Positions 36,181 to 48,635 of a DNA stretch of 64,000 nucleotides are shown here, piece after piece; the stretch's first letter is position 1; each line of letters opens with the position of its first letter. The stretch spans positions 3,348,001 to 3,412,000 of the forward strand of contig NZ_CP009553.3 of the NCBI RefSeq assembly GCF_000767615.3, given 5' to 3'. A program made the translations under genes and the position numbers. The DNA is from Pandoraea pnomenusa. GTDB lineage: Bacteria > Pseudomonadota > Gammaproteobacteria > Burkholderiales > Burkholderiaceae. The notes beneath the pieces are model-generated. The model saw nothing but the letters and a program-made list of their open reading frames with translations, was not told where the DNA came from and searched no databases.

Positions 36181-39100
36181 ATGCCTCGTCTCAATGCCTG
36201 CCCGACAGTCGTGCCACTCCCGGTGGCAAGTGACCGCTCTCGCGATCTCGCGCTCCCCGGATCGACGGTGGCGGCGCATCCGGCTGATGAGGTCAATGGG
36301 ACTGACATCCTCCGGTCGCTCTACATCACGACGCCGCACACCGAAGTGCTGCGCTGGAAGTCAGCGCTGGAGGATGTCTATCGCGCACACGCCGGCATTC
36401 GCACCAGCCTGCCACTGTTGCTGAGCGATGCGCCCATGGACGACATCGCACAATTTCTCGAGGGGGATATCGATCAACTCGTCGACGCGCTCAACACGTT
36501 CCCCGAGCTGTCTCACGACATTGCCGCTACATGGGAACGGGCGTTGGCCGCGCGCCGTCCCTATGAGACGCTGGAAGAAATCGCGAGGCGAGTGACGTCG
36601 ACGCGCAATCTTCGCAGCATTCAACGCTCCTTCGAACGAGCAGCGACGCGCGGGATCTCCTCCGACACGCACGACGTCGAGGCGCCCGGCGACCGTTGGG
36701 TGCATCGCGTGCGCGACGCCTTTCGCTGGTGCCTCCTTGCGGGCAGCGGCCACGATCCCCGCTGTGACGGGCATGATCTTGCGCCGTGGGCACATCCCCT
36801 CGCGCAAACTTTCAGCGCGGGGCCTCCCCTGCTTCGCCTGGAACGGCATGGCGCGGTGGGCACCCTTACCGGACTGCTTTACGCTTACGCGGGCGTGACG
36901 CAGATCGTGAGGGAGATCGGTTGCGCCGAACCGCTGCACGTGTGTCAGTCGCGACAATTCGCACGAGACCTTCGCTTCGCCGACGCCTTCGCAATGGAGC
37001 AACAAAGATGGCGCGTCGACCGCGCCGTTCCTCGCTCACACGCCAAGGACGCCCGCGCCGCAAGCGACACCGCGTCCGGCCCGTCTTCTCCGGAGTCATC
37101 GGGTGCCACGGGCGCCATGGCGTTGCGCGAGGTCATCGGCAATGCCGTGGACGCGTGTCTGGCTACGCTCGCCGATGCTGCCGGTCAGATCGGGCAACAG
37201 GCACTCGCCTACGATCCCCTGCGGTTCCCCGCCGCTGACGCGATCGCACCAGCCTCGCCCACCTTGTCCGATGCCCGCTCGTCCGAAGCGACTGCCGCGC
37301 ATCGCATACGGCATGCATCCCATCATCACCCTTCATCGCGCACTGGCGGGACCTGGAGCGCCCCGTGGGAAGCATCGGAAGCCGTTCAACGCATCACCGC
37401 GCTCGCAGAAACCCAGACCGAGCGTGACGACGCGCGCAGGCGGGTCTCGGAGACGCTCGCGCCCATGCTGAACCTGCGGAAGTTGCTCCACGAGGGACTG
37501 GTACAGCGCCTGGCACCGGGCAAGACACCGTTCGATCCCGACGCGTTGTATCTCAACCGGTTCCGGTATTTCGTTCGCCCAATACACCTGCACCTGCCCG
37601 CAGGCACCTTCGCACGCCGGGGACTGCTTGACTCGATCACGCTGTCGGAAGCCGCGTCCCGATTCTTCGCCGGGAGCGATCGGGTGCACGACACGACGCT
37701 GGCGTATGGGATCTATACACGCAATGTCACCGACCACCCGTATGCCCTGCCTTCCGACGAGTTCGCCGACCTGTCCGTGGACGGCTTCGTCGCGGCCATC
37801 GGCCTGAGCCGGGCGCGCTGGGAGGCAAACCTTGGGGCGATGGCAACGTCAAGCATCGATGCGGCCGGCCTGACATCGATATACGAATGCGCGCGGAACG
37901 CGCTCGAACAAGAATCAGTGCTCGCGTATAACGCCGGACAGCTCTCCATCGACGGGCTGACCCTCGCGCAGATCGTGGCATACGCCCCCAGCGCGGCCCA
38001 ACGCTCGGATTCGCTCGACAGCGCCCTGAGCCACGTCAAAGGATACGGCATAGCGATCGAGTTTCCCGGGCAGGATTCACCTGTGCACCCGGCCGGCATG
38101 TTCGCGATTTCCGAGAGTCCGTCGACGCTCACCAGGCATCGGCAACGCGTACTCATGGTCGTTCCGGGCAGCGAATGGCCGCTCCGGGAGTACGCGTCCA
38201 TGGACAGCCTTCTGGCCGACGTGGCACGTGGCAACGCGTCACGTCTGTACCGCGAGCTCGTACGGCGCCTGCCGCTGGACGCGCAGCATGTCGGCGCGGC
38301 GCATCCTCCCGGGCGCATCACGTTCCAGATGTGGCACGGCGACATTCTGCAAATGTCCGTGCAGACCAGCGTCGACGTGATCCGTCGCGACGAGGCCCGC
38401 AGCGATCCGCATCGGCTCGACGATCGTCGCAGTGAGGAATGGATATCGTGGCTGGCGGGCACCGCAACCGATACCAGCGCCACGTCGACCCACGACGCGT
38501 CACCCGCCGAGACCGGATTTCCGCACAGATATCCCCCGGAGGCGCTCAAACGCGGTGAGCGTCTGACGGTCGATCTACGGACAATGCAGCAAGTGCGCCA
38601 ACTTGGTCAGTTGCGTCTGGCGTTATCGGCGGCGTTGCCGGATATCGATGCGGGCGCCGGGCAGTACATGGCCAACCTCGTCGACCGCCTGGCAGGTGTG
38701 ACGATCGATGCGTCCCGCGTCTATCTGCACATCTATCGCAGTGGCATGTCGGCGTCGGGACAGCCGGCCATGTCCGCGAAGCGCCGGTTGCAATGCGTCG
38801 AAACCTCCTCCCTGCAGCAACTGATGACCGGTCTGGCGAGCGGCAGCCGGCAGGCGACGCTGCCTGCGCACACCGTGGCGATGTTCTCCATGGATGAGCA
38901 TCCCGTCGGGGCAAGACCGATGGCCATTGGGCAGTTGACACCCGCGACATTACTCGCAGCCGTCGACGTGAACGCCTTCATCAACCGGCAATGCGATCTT
39001 TTCGACGCATTCTGGTCACAGCAATCGCACGACATATACCGATCTCTCAAAGGCGCGTTCATCATCGAATCGTTCGTGCAAGCGCAGGATGGCCGTTTGC

Positions 39101-41031
39101 CCGCACCGGCAGCGAATATCGCGCAAAGAATCGCTGGCGTGAGCCAGTCGCACACACTGGATCTCGATGGAATCGACACGCCACTTCCCCCACCCGCCGG
39201 CATCGAGATCGGGTGGCTACGCGTTGGCACCGCCGTCTCGGATATCCAGATCTTCGCCGACATGCGCTCCGGCTGGCGGCTCGTGTATGCGCCGGGCCTG
39301 CTGCCCGGCACAATGGCGGCGGTCGAAACACAAGGTCAGCTTCACCACTGGCTGCTCAGCCAGATTCGCGACCCCGACAGCCGCCAACGGTTGGCCGGTG
39401 CGTTTACCGTTGTCGATCGGCGCAATGCAAATGAGAAGGGCATCTCCGCCATCACGACGCCCGACGCCCGCTTCCCGCCGGACGGACTCGAGACATCCAT
39501 CGTCCCGATCCGTGGCGATCCCTTCCAGGCCTATTCGCAAACGTTTCGGGCGAGGGCGGAAACGGAAAGCCGACCATCAGGCTCACTTCGTGAAGTCGGG
39601 GGATCTCTGGCCACCCTGCTGCACTGGATGGCCACGACGAATTTTGTCACCGGCATGGGCACCTTCATGCGCGCTCCCTTGCCGGGGATGACACCACTGC
39701 ATCTGGCCCTTTCGATGGGGAATTTGTTCATCGGCGCTACTTCGCTCGCCTTCGAAGATTCGAGGATTCGCGAAGCCGCCGTGAACTCGCTGGTCATTGG
39801 CGCATGCGGCATTCCGATCGGTTGGTACTACACGGCCAATGCCGCGTTGCGCAGCCGCCTGCAGCGCTTCGTGACCGCCACGCCCCTGGGACGCCTGCGA
39901 GAACTCATGCCGAACCTCTATCGCGGCGAACACGGCATGGTGCTGCGCTCCGGCGATCAGTATTTCGATGTCGAATATTGCGCGCAGGAACGAACATGGC
40001 AGATGGTCGACACCGGAAACCCAACAACGCCCGGGCCCCAGGTTCGGCAGAATGAACACTACGAGTGGTATCTCGACGACACGCCAGCCATCGCACCAGC
40101 CTCACATGCCGCGCAGGAAACCGTCTTTCACGAGGCGGTAAACCGAAAGTTCCTGGATCTCGGCTACCGCTCGAAACTCACCGCACAGCGCCAATCGGCA
40201 TCGCTCGAGCGTCGAGCTGCATTCGCGGCCGGGCGCCGTGATGCCCAACAAAGCCCGCTATTGCCATCGGACACGGCCAGACCGTCGGAACTCCTTAAAC
40301 TGGATTTCGTCGACCCGTCGCTGACCGACCCCCGGCTTCTGGGCATTCTGTCGCGCAGAATCGAAGAGGCTGAACGCGCCGAGGCAACGCTACGTGCGGC
40401 GATGAGCTCGCGCATCGTTGCCAGCGAGATTCGCGATGCCGGGGGAAAATTCACCGCACTGCCTCAGTCCGCCTACGTCAACACCAACGGCGATGGCCAC
40501 ACGGGGTTCTGCCTGCCGCTGGTGCGTCTGATGGCCGTGGCACGGCACGCGGGGCGCGAAGGCGAATTGGTCGCGAAGCTCGAACGCGCCGTGCTCGCGC
40601 CCAAGTCGAGCGAAGCGCTCGAATTGCGGCAGCAACTGGCGAAGCTGCACTCCAACGAGGCCGCCAGCGTGGCGGAAACGAACCTGGGGCTGCGCGACAT
40701 CGGCTCACTCAGCGATGCCATCCGCAGCGGTCCGACGCACGCCACCTATATCGTCAGCACGTGCGCACATTCGCTGTCAGTAATGGTGACGCCGGACAAG
40801 TCGGTCTTCTACGACCCCAACTTCGGATTGGCAGAGTTCTCACGCATCGCGGATGCCGTTGCCGCATTTGCCGCACACCTCCAACGACACGACCTGCCAA
40901 GGCTGTACCGGGCGTTCGATAGCGGCGGCGTCTGGCAATTCTCCGTCAGGCGGGTCCATCTCAAGGCGCTCGCGGAGGTCGATGTCGGCGGCAAGACGGT
41001 GATGGAGGTCGTGCGCGCCGCGCCCGGGTGA
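36181..41031 (+). CDS. Large toxin/effector: dermonecrotic-toxin-like (DUF6543) region plus C-terminal YopT-like (C58) cysteine protease
   Basis: A 1616-residue protein with no Sec signal peptide. Residues about 410-750 (LRKLLHEGLVQRLAPGKTPF, DPDALYLNRFRYFV, LSEAASRFFAGSDRVHDTTL) match my memory of the DUF6543 dermonecrotic toxin family. Residues about 1141-1220 are the most hydrophobic part, interrupted by short polar stretches, and could insert in a membrane. About 1236-1290 (RGEHGMVLRSGDQYFDVEY, TWQMVDTGNPTTPGPQVRQN) is a module recurring in such toxins. The C-terminus has Cys1444 (HTGFCLPLVRL), His1530 (CAHSLSVMV) and Asp1545 (VFYDPNFGLAEF). The 15-residue His-Asp spacing and the DPNFG context are those of YopT/AvrPphB proteases. 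The ATG at 36181 is chosen over a TTG at 36085, without a strong ribosome-binding site. No immunity or secretion gene adjoins. Host targets are unknown. Confidence 0.75.
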   Translation: MPRLNACPTVVPLPVASDRSRDLALPGSTVAAHPADEVNGTDILRSLYITTPHTEVLRWKSALEDVYRAHAGIRTSLPLLLSDAPMDDIAQFLEGDIDQLVDALNTFPELSHDIAATWERALAARRPYETLEEIARRVTSTRNLRSIQRSFERAATRGISSDTHDVEAPGDRWVHRVRDAFRWCLLAGSGHDPRCDGHDLAPWAHPLAQTFSAGPPLLRLERHGAVGTLTGLLYAYAGVTQIVREIGCAEPLHVCQSRQFARDLRFADAFAMEQQRWRVDRAVPRSHAKDARAASDTASGPSSPESSGATGAMALREVIGNAVDACLATLADAAGQIGQQALAYDPLRFPAADAIAPASPTLSDARSSEATAAHRIRHASHHHPSSRTGGTWSAPWEASEAVQRITALAETQTERDDARRRVSETLAPMLNLRKLLHEGLVQRLAPGKTPFDPDALYLNRFRYFVRPIHLHLPAGTFARRGLLDSITLSEAASRFFAGSDRVHDTTLAYGIYTRNVTDHPYALPSDEFADLSVDGFVAAIGLSRARWEANLGAMATSSIDAAGLTSIYECARNALEQESVLAYNAGQLSIDGLTLAQIVAYAPSAAQRSDSLDSALSHVKGYGIAIEFPGQDSPVHPAGMFAISESPSTLTRHRQRVLMVVPGSEWPLREYASMDSLLADVARGNASRLYRELVRRLPLDAQHVGAAHPPGRITFQMWHGDILQMSVQTSVDVIRRDEARSDPHRLDDRRSEEWISWLAGTATDTSATSTHDASPAETGFPHRYPPEALKRGERLTVDLRTMQQVRQLGQLRLALSAALPDIDAGAGQYMANLVDRLAGVTIDASRVYLHIYRSGMSASGQPAMSAKRRLQCVETSSLQQLMTGLASGSRQATLPAHTVAMFSMDEHPVGARPMAIGQLTPATLLAAVDVNAFINRQCDLFDAFWSQQSHDIYRSLKGAFIIESFVQAQDGRLPAPAANIAQRIAGVSQSHTLDLDGIDTPLPPPAGIEIGWLRVGTAVSDIQIFADMRSGWRLVYAPGLLPGTMAAVETQGQLHHWLLSQIRDPDSRQRLAGAFTVVDRRNANEKGISAITTPDARFPPDGLETSIVPIRGDPFQAYSQTFRARAETESRPSGSLREVGGSLATLLHWMATTNFVTGMGTFMRAPLPGMTPLHLALSMGNLFIGATSLAFEDSRIREAAVNSLVIGACGIPIGWYYTANAALRSRLQRFVTATPLGRLRELMPNLYRGEHGMVLRSGDQYFDVEYCAQERTWQMVDTGNPTTPGPQVRQNEHYEWYLDDTPAIAPASHAAQETVFHEAVNRKFLDLGYRSKLTAQRQSASLERRAAFAAGRRDAQQSPLLPSDTARPSELLKLDFVDPSLTDPRLLGILSRRIEEAERAEATLRAAMSSRIVASEIRDAGGKFTALPQSAYVNTNGDGHTGFCLPLVRLMAVARHAGREGELVAKLERAVLAPKSSEALELRQQLAKLHSNEAASVAETNLGLRDIGSLSDAIRSGPTHATYIVSTCAHSLSVMVTPDKSVFYDPNFGLAEFSRIADAVAAFAAHLQRHDLPRLYRAFDSGGVWQFSVRRVHLKALAEVDVGGKTVMEVVRAAPG

Positions 41032-41044
41032 GCGACGTTGGCGC

Positions 41045-41500
41045 TCAGGCGCCGCGCTTCCGATACAGGCCGGTGCCGCGAAACCGGCACACTTCCTCCC
41101 CGTGCTGATTGGTCGCGGTCCACAGCTGGCGCACGATTCCCCGGTCTGGCCGGCTCTTCGATTCACGCACTTCCAACGTACTGCTCGTCACGCTGAGGGT
41201 GTCGCCCGGGCGCACCGGCTTGAGCCATTCGATCTGCTCGACCCCCGGCGAGCCCATGCTCGACGAGCGTGACAGCAACTTGTCGACGTTGAGCCGCATC
41301 ATGATCCCGCAAGTGTGCCATCCGCTGGCCACAAGGCCCCCGAAGTGCGATTGCGCTCCGGCCACTTCGTCGATGTGGAACGGCTGCGGATCGAACTGCT
41401 GCGCGAAGCGCACGATCTCCTCGGCCGTGAATGTGTATTCCCCGAGATCGAAAGTGTCGCCCACGGAAAAGTCTTCGAAGTAATACTCAAGCGCTGTCAT
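41045..41500 (-). CDS. MaoC family dehydratase
   Basis: A 151-residue hot-dog-fold protein of the MaoC-like (R)-specific enoyl-CoA hydratase family. The hydratase motif region is FAQQFDPQPFHIDEVAGAQSHFGGLVASGWHT, with the expected Asp and His. The ATG at 41500 has a strong AGGAGGATGGA leader. It is convergent with the large toxin-like gene (13 bases between stops) and downstream of the DUF1178 gene on the same strand after 116 bases. Its acyl-CoA substrate is not evident. Confidence 0.92.
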   Translation of the reverse strand: MTALEYYFEDFSVGDTFDLGEYTFTAEEIVRFAQQFDPQPFHIDEVAGAQSHFGGLVASGWHTCGIMMRLNVDKLLSRSSSMGSPGVEQIEWLKPVRPGDTLSVTSSTLEVRESKSRPDRGIVRQLWTATNQHGEEVCRFRGTGLYRKRGA

Positions 41501-41616
41501 TCCATCCTCCTGCTTCTCGTGTCTGCAACGATGCACGGGTCGTGGGGTGCAAGGCGCCGTGCGCAACGAATTCTCCTGGACACTGATCTCGATACCGATA
41601 CGAGACAGCCGAGCGA

Positions 41617-42078
41617 CTATTGCAGCGTTTCCTTCACACTGTCGGGCAAGGGCAATGCCATGATGTCGATGCCCTCCTCGGCAAGCGCTTCCGCGTCTTC
41701 ACGCGAGGCAGTGCCGCGAATGTTACGCTCCGGGGCTTCCTGATAATGGATCTTGCGCGCCTCTTCGGCGAAATGACTGCCGACGTCCTCGGTGTTCGCG
41801 ATCACATGGCGCACTGCCTTCATCCAGAGGGTCTGCAACGCGCGATGCGCCTCCACCGCGGTCGGCTGCCGCGAGTCGCCCGCCGGGACCGGGTCGGTGC
41901 GCGACGTGGCACCAGACAGGTTCAATCGCGGCGCCGACGGCATGCGTGCCACCGCCGTGTCGCCACAGACCGGACACGCGACGAGGCCGCGCGCCTGTTG
42001 CGAAAGATAGTCATCCTCCGAGCCGAACCAGCCCTCGAAGGTGTGCTCATGGGCACAACGCAGATCAAAAACCTTCAT
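41617..42078 (-). CDS. DUF1178 family protein
   Basis: A 153-residue protein beginning MKVFDLRCAHEHTFEGWFGS, with Cys8 and the pair Cys35-x-x-Cys38 (VACPVCGD) forming a zinc-ribbon-like N-terminus. The rest is helical, with KAVRHVIANTEDVGSHFAEEARKIH as the family signature. Function is unknown. The ATG at 42078 gives the conserved family start. It is 70 bases after the NUDIX gene on the same strand, an arrangement common in Burkholderiales. Confidence 0.92.
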   Translation of the reverse strand: MKVFDLRCAHEHTFEGWFGSEDDYLSQQARGLVACPVCGDTAVARMPSAPRLNLSGATSRTDPVPAGDSRQPTAVEAHRALQTLWMKAVRHVIANTEDVGSHFAEEARKIHYQEAPERNIRGTASREDAEALAEEGIDIMALPLPDSVKETLQ

Positions 42079-42148
42079 GACGCGATGCTTGTGCTCCCGC
42101 CCTGCCACGCAGGTGCGCCAGGGCGCGGGATCGAAAAATGACCGGAAA

Positions 42149-42742
42149 TCAGCGCAGCGGCGAACGCTCGTTCGGCTGCCAGACTCCAGATAATATCTTT
42201 TCCAGCCAGAACGCGCCGATGATCGTTTTGACGTCGGTAATACGGCCGTCGCGCACCCATTGCAGCAATTCGGTGGCGGGCATCCTGAAGACGTCCAGGA
42301 ACTCGCCTTCGTCGAGTTTCTGCTCGCCGTGCGACAGATCGCGCGCCAGCCAGATGTCGATGAACTCGGTCGAATAGGAGATCACCGGGTGAATGCGCGT
42401 GAGGTAATCCCAACGTCCCGCCCGGTACCCCGTCTCCTCGAGCAGCTCGCGCTGGCCGCAGGCCAGCCCGCCTTCGGCGTCATCGAGCTTGCCCGCCGGC
42501 AGCTCCGTCATCACGCGCTCGAGCGGATAGCGATACTGGCGCTCCATGAGCACCTGCCCGTCTTCGAACAGCGGAATCACCATGACCGCGCCCGGGTGCG
42601 TCGTATATTCGCGCACCGCCTGCTTGCCATCCGGCAAACGCACCGTATCGCGCTTGATGGTCAGAAACGCACCCTCGTACACCGTATCGGTCGCGAGACG
42701 CGACTCGATCAAATGCTGGTCGTCGACTTGACGTTGGGTCAT
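42149..42742 (-). CDS. NUDIX hydrolase (ADP-ribose pyrophosphatase-like)
   Basis: A 197-residue Nudix enzyme. The Nudix box runs from Gly84 (GKLDDAEGGLACGQRELLEETGY), with the catalytic RELLEE core intact and the preceding ELPAG of ADP-ribose pyrophosphatases. It probably cleaves ADP-ribose or a related nucleoside diphosphate sugar. GGAGG just before the ATG at 42742 fixes the start. It is separated from DUF2818/nuo upstream by a strong terminator at 42774-42803, so it is transcribed independently or by read-through. Confidence 0.94.
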   Translation of the reverse strand: MTQRQVDDQHLIESRLATDTVYEGAFLTIKRDTVRLPDGKQAVREYTTHPGAVMVIPLFEDGQVLMERQYRYPLERVMTELPAGKLDDAEGGLACGQRELLEETGYRAGRWDYLTRIHPVISYSTEFIDIWLARDLSHGEQKLDEGEFLDVFRMPATELLQWVRDGRITDVKTIIGAFWLEKILSGVWQPNERSPLR

Positions 42743-42773
42743 ATGCCCTCCACGGCAAAAAAATTGGCGATCC

Positions 42774-42803
42774 CAAAACAAAACGCCGCCCAATGGGCGG
42801 CGT
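42774..42803 (-). terminator. Intrinsic terminator of the nuo-DUF2818 operon
   Basis: ACGCCGCCC (42783-42791) and GGGCGGCGT (42795-42803) form a perfect nine-pair stem with a three-base loop. On the minus strand a T-rich tail (TTTTGTTTTG) follows. It lies 18 bases past the DUF2818 stop. Confidence 0.85.
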
Positions 42804-42820
42804 CTTGCGAAGCAGACATC

Positions 42821-43138
42821 TCAGGCGGCAGCCGCCGGTCGATGACGCCACAAATACCGGTAGACGAAGCCCGGAAACGCGAACACGACGAACAGACTCG
42901 CCGTCACGGCGTAAAACTCCCATCCCTGCGTGAACACATTGCCGATGCCGGCCTCGATCAGGTAGCCCAGCGCGCCGACTACGAAGTACGCCACCACCAT
43001 CTCGATCAGACGCCACCACAACGGCTTGACCCCGCGCCGTAGCGCGATCACGCCGAACAGGCGCTGGTTCACGAACGGCAGGTTCGCCCCCAGCAAGGCC
43101 AGCAGAATCACGAGCGTACCACCTGCCGACATGCCCAT
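42821..43138 (-). CDS. DUF2818 family membrane protein
   Basis: A 105-residue inner-membrane protein with about three hydrophobic segments (LVILLALLGANLPF, LIEMVVAYFVVGALGYLIEAG, FYAVTASLFVVFAFPGFVYRYLW). I recognise it as DUF2818, which in beta-proteobacteria follows nuoN. Function is unknown; its fixed place suggests a link to complex I assembly or activity. Starts at 43138 (MGMSAGG) and 43132 (MSAGG) are equally possible. A 13-base direct repeat of polypurine character lies 20-50 bases upstream. Confidence 0.9.
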   Translation of the reverse strand: MGMSAGGTLVILLALLGANLPFVNQRLFGVIALRRGVKPLWWRLIEMVVAYFVVGALGYLIEAGIGNVFTQGWEFYAVTASLFVVFAFPGFVYRYLWRHRPAAAA

Positions 43139-43159
43139 CGCTGTTGTCTCCGTCAGTCC

Positions 43160-43188
43160 GTTCTTTCTTTCGTTCGTTCTTTCTTTCG
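43160..43188. repeat. 13-base direct repeat GTTCTTTCTTTCG in the nuoN-DUF2818 gap
   Basis: Two identical copies (43160-43172 and 43176-43188), 16 bases apart start to start. On the transcribed minus strand this is a 29-base stretch of AAAG/AACG sequence, rich in purines, just upstream of the DUF2818 start. It may act as an unstructured, translation-enhancing leader. Confidence 0.75.
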
Positions 43189-43255
43189 ACGGGCGGCGAC
43201 GCGGTCGATCCGCCCCCCGCATCACCGCACCGTCTCTGGTCCGACGTTCGCCCGC

Positions 43256-44725
43256 TCAGCTGGCCAGCGTCAGTTTGATGGTGCGCAGGCACCAGTCCAT
43301 CAGCGAGCCGGGCATCAGGCCGAGATACAGCAACGCCAGGCCGTTGAGCGACAGCACGAAGCGCATCGTACCGCTGCCTTGCAGTGCGTTGGTGTCTTCC
43401 GGCTTGTCGAAGTACATGAGCTTCACGACACGCAGGTAGTAGAACGCGCCGATCAGCGAAGCGATGACCGCCACGACCGCCAGCCACACCATGCCGGCCT
43501 TGACCACCGCCTGCAGCACGGCCAGCTTGGCATAGAAGCCTGCCAGCGGCGGAATGCCCGCGAGCGAGAACATCAGCATCAGCATGACGAACGCAAACCA
43601 CGGGCTGCGTTGGTTCAGGCCCTTCAGATCCGAGAGGTTCTCGGCTTCGAAGCCCTGACGCGAGAGCAGCAGCACGATACCGAAGGTGCCGAGCGTCGTG
43701 AGCAGGTAGATCACGCTGTAGAACAGCGACGAACCGTAAGCGTCGGCGATGCCGTCGATCTTGCCGCCGACCACGCCCGCGAGCATGCCGAGCAGCACGA
43801 AACCCATGTGCGAGATCGTCGAGTAAGCCAGCAGACGCTTGACGTTGGTCTGCACGATCGCCGTCAGGTTACCGACCACCAGCGAGAGCACCGACAGGAT
43901 GATCAGCATCTGTTGCCAGTCGAGCGCCAGCGGCAGCATGCCTTCGACGAGCAAACGCAGCAGCAGCGCGAACGCACCCAGCTTCGGCGCGCCGCCGATG
44001 AGCAGCGTGACGGGCGTCGGTGCCCCCTGGTAGACGTCGGGCACCCACATGTGGAACGGTGCGGCGCCCAGCTTGAACGCCAGACCGGCGACGATGAACA
44101 CCACGCCGAACACCAGCACGATCTTGTTCACCGCGCCGGAGGCGATCACCTCGAAGACCTTGGCCAGTTCGAGCGAACCGGTCGCGCCGTACATCATCGA
44201 CATGCCGTACAGCAGGAAGCCCGAAGCCAGCGCACCCAGCACGTAGTACTTCATGGCCGACTCGGTCGCGTTCGTCGATTCGCGCCAGACGGCGGCCAGC
44301 GCATACAGCGACAGCGACATCAGCTCCAGACCGAGATACAGCGTCAGGAAGTTGTTGCCCGAGATCATCACCGACAGGCCCAGCAGCGAGAACAGGCTGA
44401 GGACGTAGAAGTCGCCACGGGCAAGACCGCGCGCTTCGAGATACTTCTGACCGTAGATGAACGTGACGAACGTTGCCAGGCCGCCGAAGGCCTTGAGCAG
44501 ATTCGACATCGGGTCGGCCACGAACACGTTGCCGAACAGGTAATGCGATGCCGGGTCGGCGGCATTGCACGCCCACAGCACGGAGACGACCGCGCTGGTC
44601 AGCAGCGCCAGCACGTAGTTCAGCTTGCGCGTCTGGCCGAGGAACGCGTCGCACATCATGATCACGAGGATCATGAGCAGCAGGATGGCCTCGGGCAGCG
44701 CAGGCAGCAGATTGATGTTTTGCAT
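43256..44725 (-). CDS. nuoN: NADH-quinone oxidoreductase subunit N
   Basis: A 489-residue antiporter-like membrane subunit of complex I with about 14 transmembrane helices. The core Mrp-type segment includes [20 protein letters not shown] and [18 protein letters not shown], and the half-channel lysine in the proton path is in [18 protein letters not shown]. Length is normal. It is the last of the 14 nuo genes, 20 bases after nuoM, and is followed by DUF2818. Confidence 0.97.
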   Translation of the reverse strand: MQNINLLPALPEAILLLMILVIMMCDAFLGQTRKLNYVLALLTSAVVSVLWACNAADPASHYLFGNVFVADPMSNLLKAFGGLATFVTFIYGQKYLEARGLARGDFYVLSLFSLLGLSVMISGNNFLTLYLGLELMSLSLYALAAVWRESTNATESAMKYYVLGALASGFLLYGMSMMYGATGSLELAKVFEVIASGAVNKIVLVFGVVFIVAGLAFKLGAAPFHMWVPDVYQGAPTPVTLLIGGAPKLGAFALLLRLLVEGMLPLALDWQQMLIILSVLSLVVGNLTAIVQTNVKRLLAYSTISHMGFVLLGMLAGVVGGKIDGIADAYGSSLFYSVIYLLTTLGTFGIVLLLSRQGFEAENLSDLKGLNQRSPWFAFVMLMLMFSLAGIPPLAGFYAKLAVLQAVVKAGMVWLAVVAVIASLIGAFYYLRVVKLMYFDKPEDTNALQGSGTMRFVLSLNGLALLYLGLMPGSLMDWCLRTIKLTLAS

Positions 44726-44745
44726 GATCTAGATTTCCTCCCCGA

Positions 44746-46227
<1,482 letters not shown>

Positions 46228-46245
46228 TGTTATTGGCTCCCCCTA

Positions 46246-48297
<2,052 letters not shown>

Positions 48298-48314
48298 AAC
48301 AGCGTTCGCTTTTG

Positions 48315-48626
48315 TTAACCCTTGAGGCGGTCGAGATCTTCGACGTTGACCGTTTCGAGCTTACGGAACAAGGTGACCAGAATGGCCAGACCGATCGCGG
48401 CTTCCGCGGCGGCCACCGTAAGAATGAAGAACACGAATACCTGGCCGGCAATGTCGCCCAGGTAATGCGAGAACGCGACGAAGTTCAGATTGACCGCGAG
48501 CAACATCAGCTCGATGGCCATGAGCAGCACAATCACATTTCTGCGGTTGAGGAAGATACCGGTAATGCTGATCGCGAAAAGAATCGCGCCAAGCACCAGG
48601 TAGTGCGCTAGCGACAACGACATCAT
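48315..48626 (-). CDS. nuoK: NADH-quinone oxidoreductase subunit K
   Basis: A 103-residue membrane subunit with three transmembrane helices. The two buried glutamates of the family are in [18 protein letters not shown] and [18 protein letters not shown]. There are two adjacent ATG codons ([11 protein letters not shown]); either may start translation, since GGAGACAGG lies just upstream. It is 9 bases after nuoJ and 17 bases before nuoL. Confidence 0.96.
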   Translation of the reverse strand: MMSLSLAHYLVLGAILFAISITGIFLNRRNVIVLLMAIELMLLAVNLNFVAFSHYLGDIAGQVFVFFILTVAAAEAAIGLAILVTLFRKLETVNVEDLDRLKG

Positions 48627-48635
48627 CCTGTCTCC

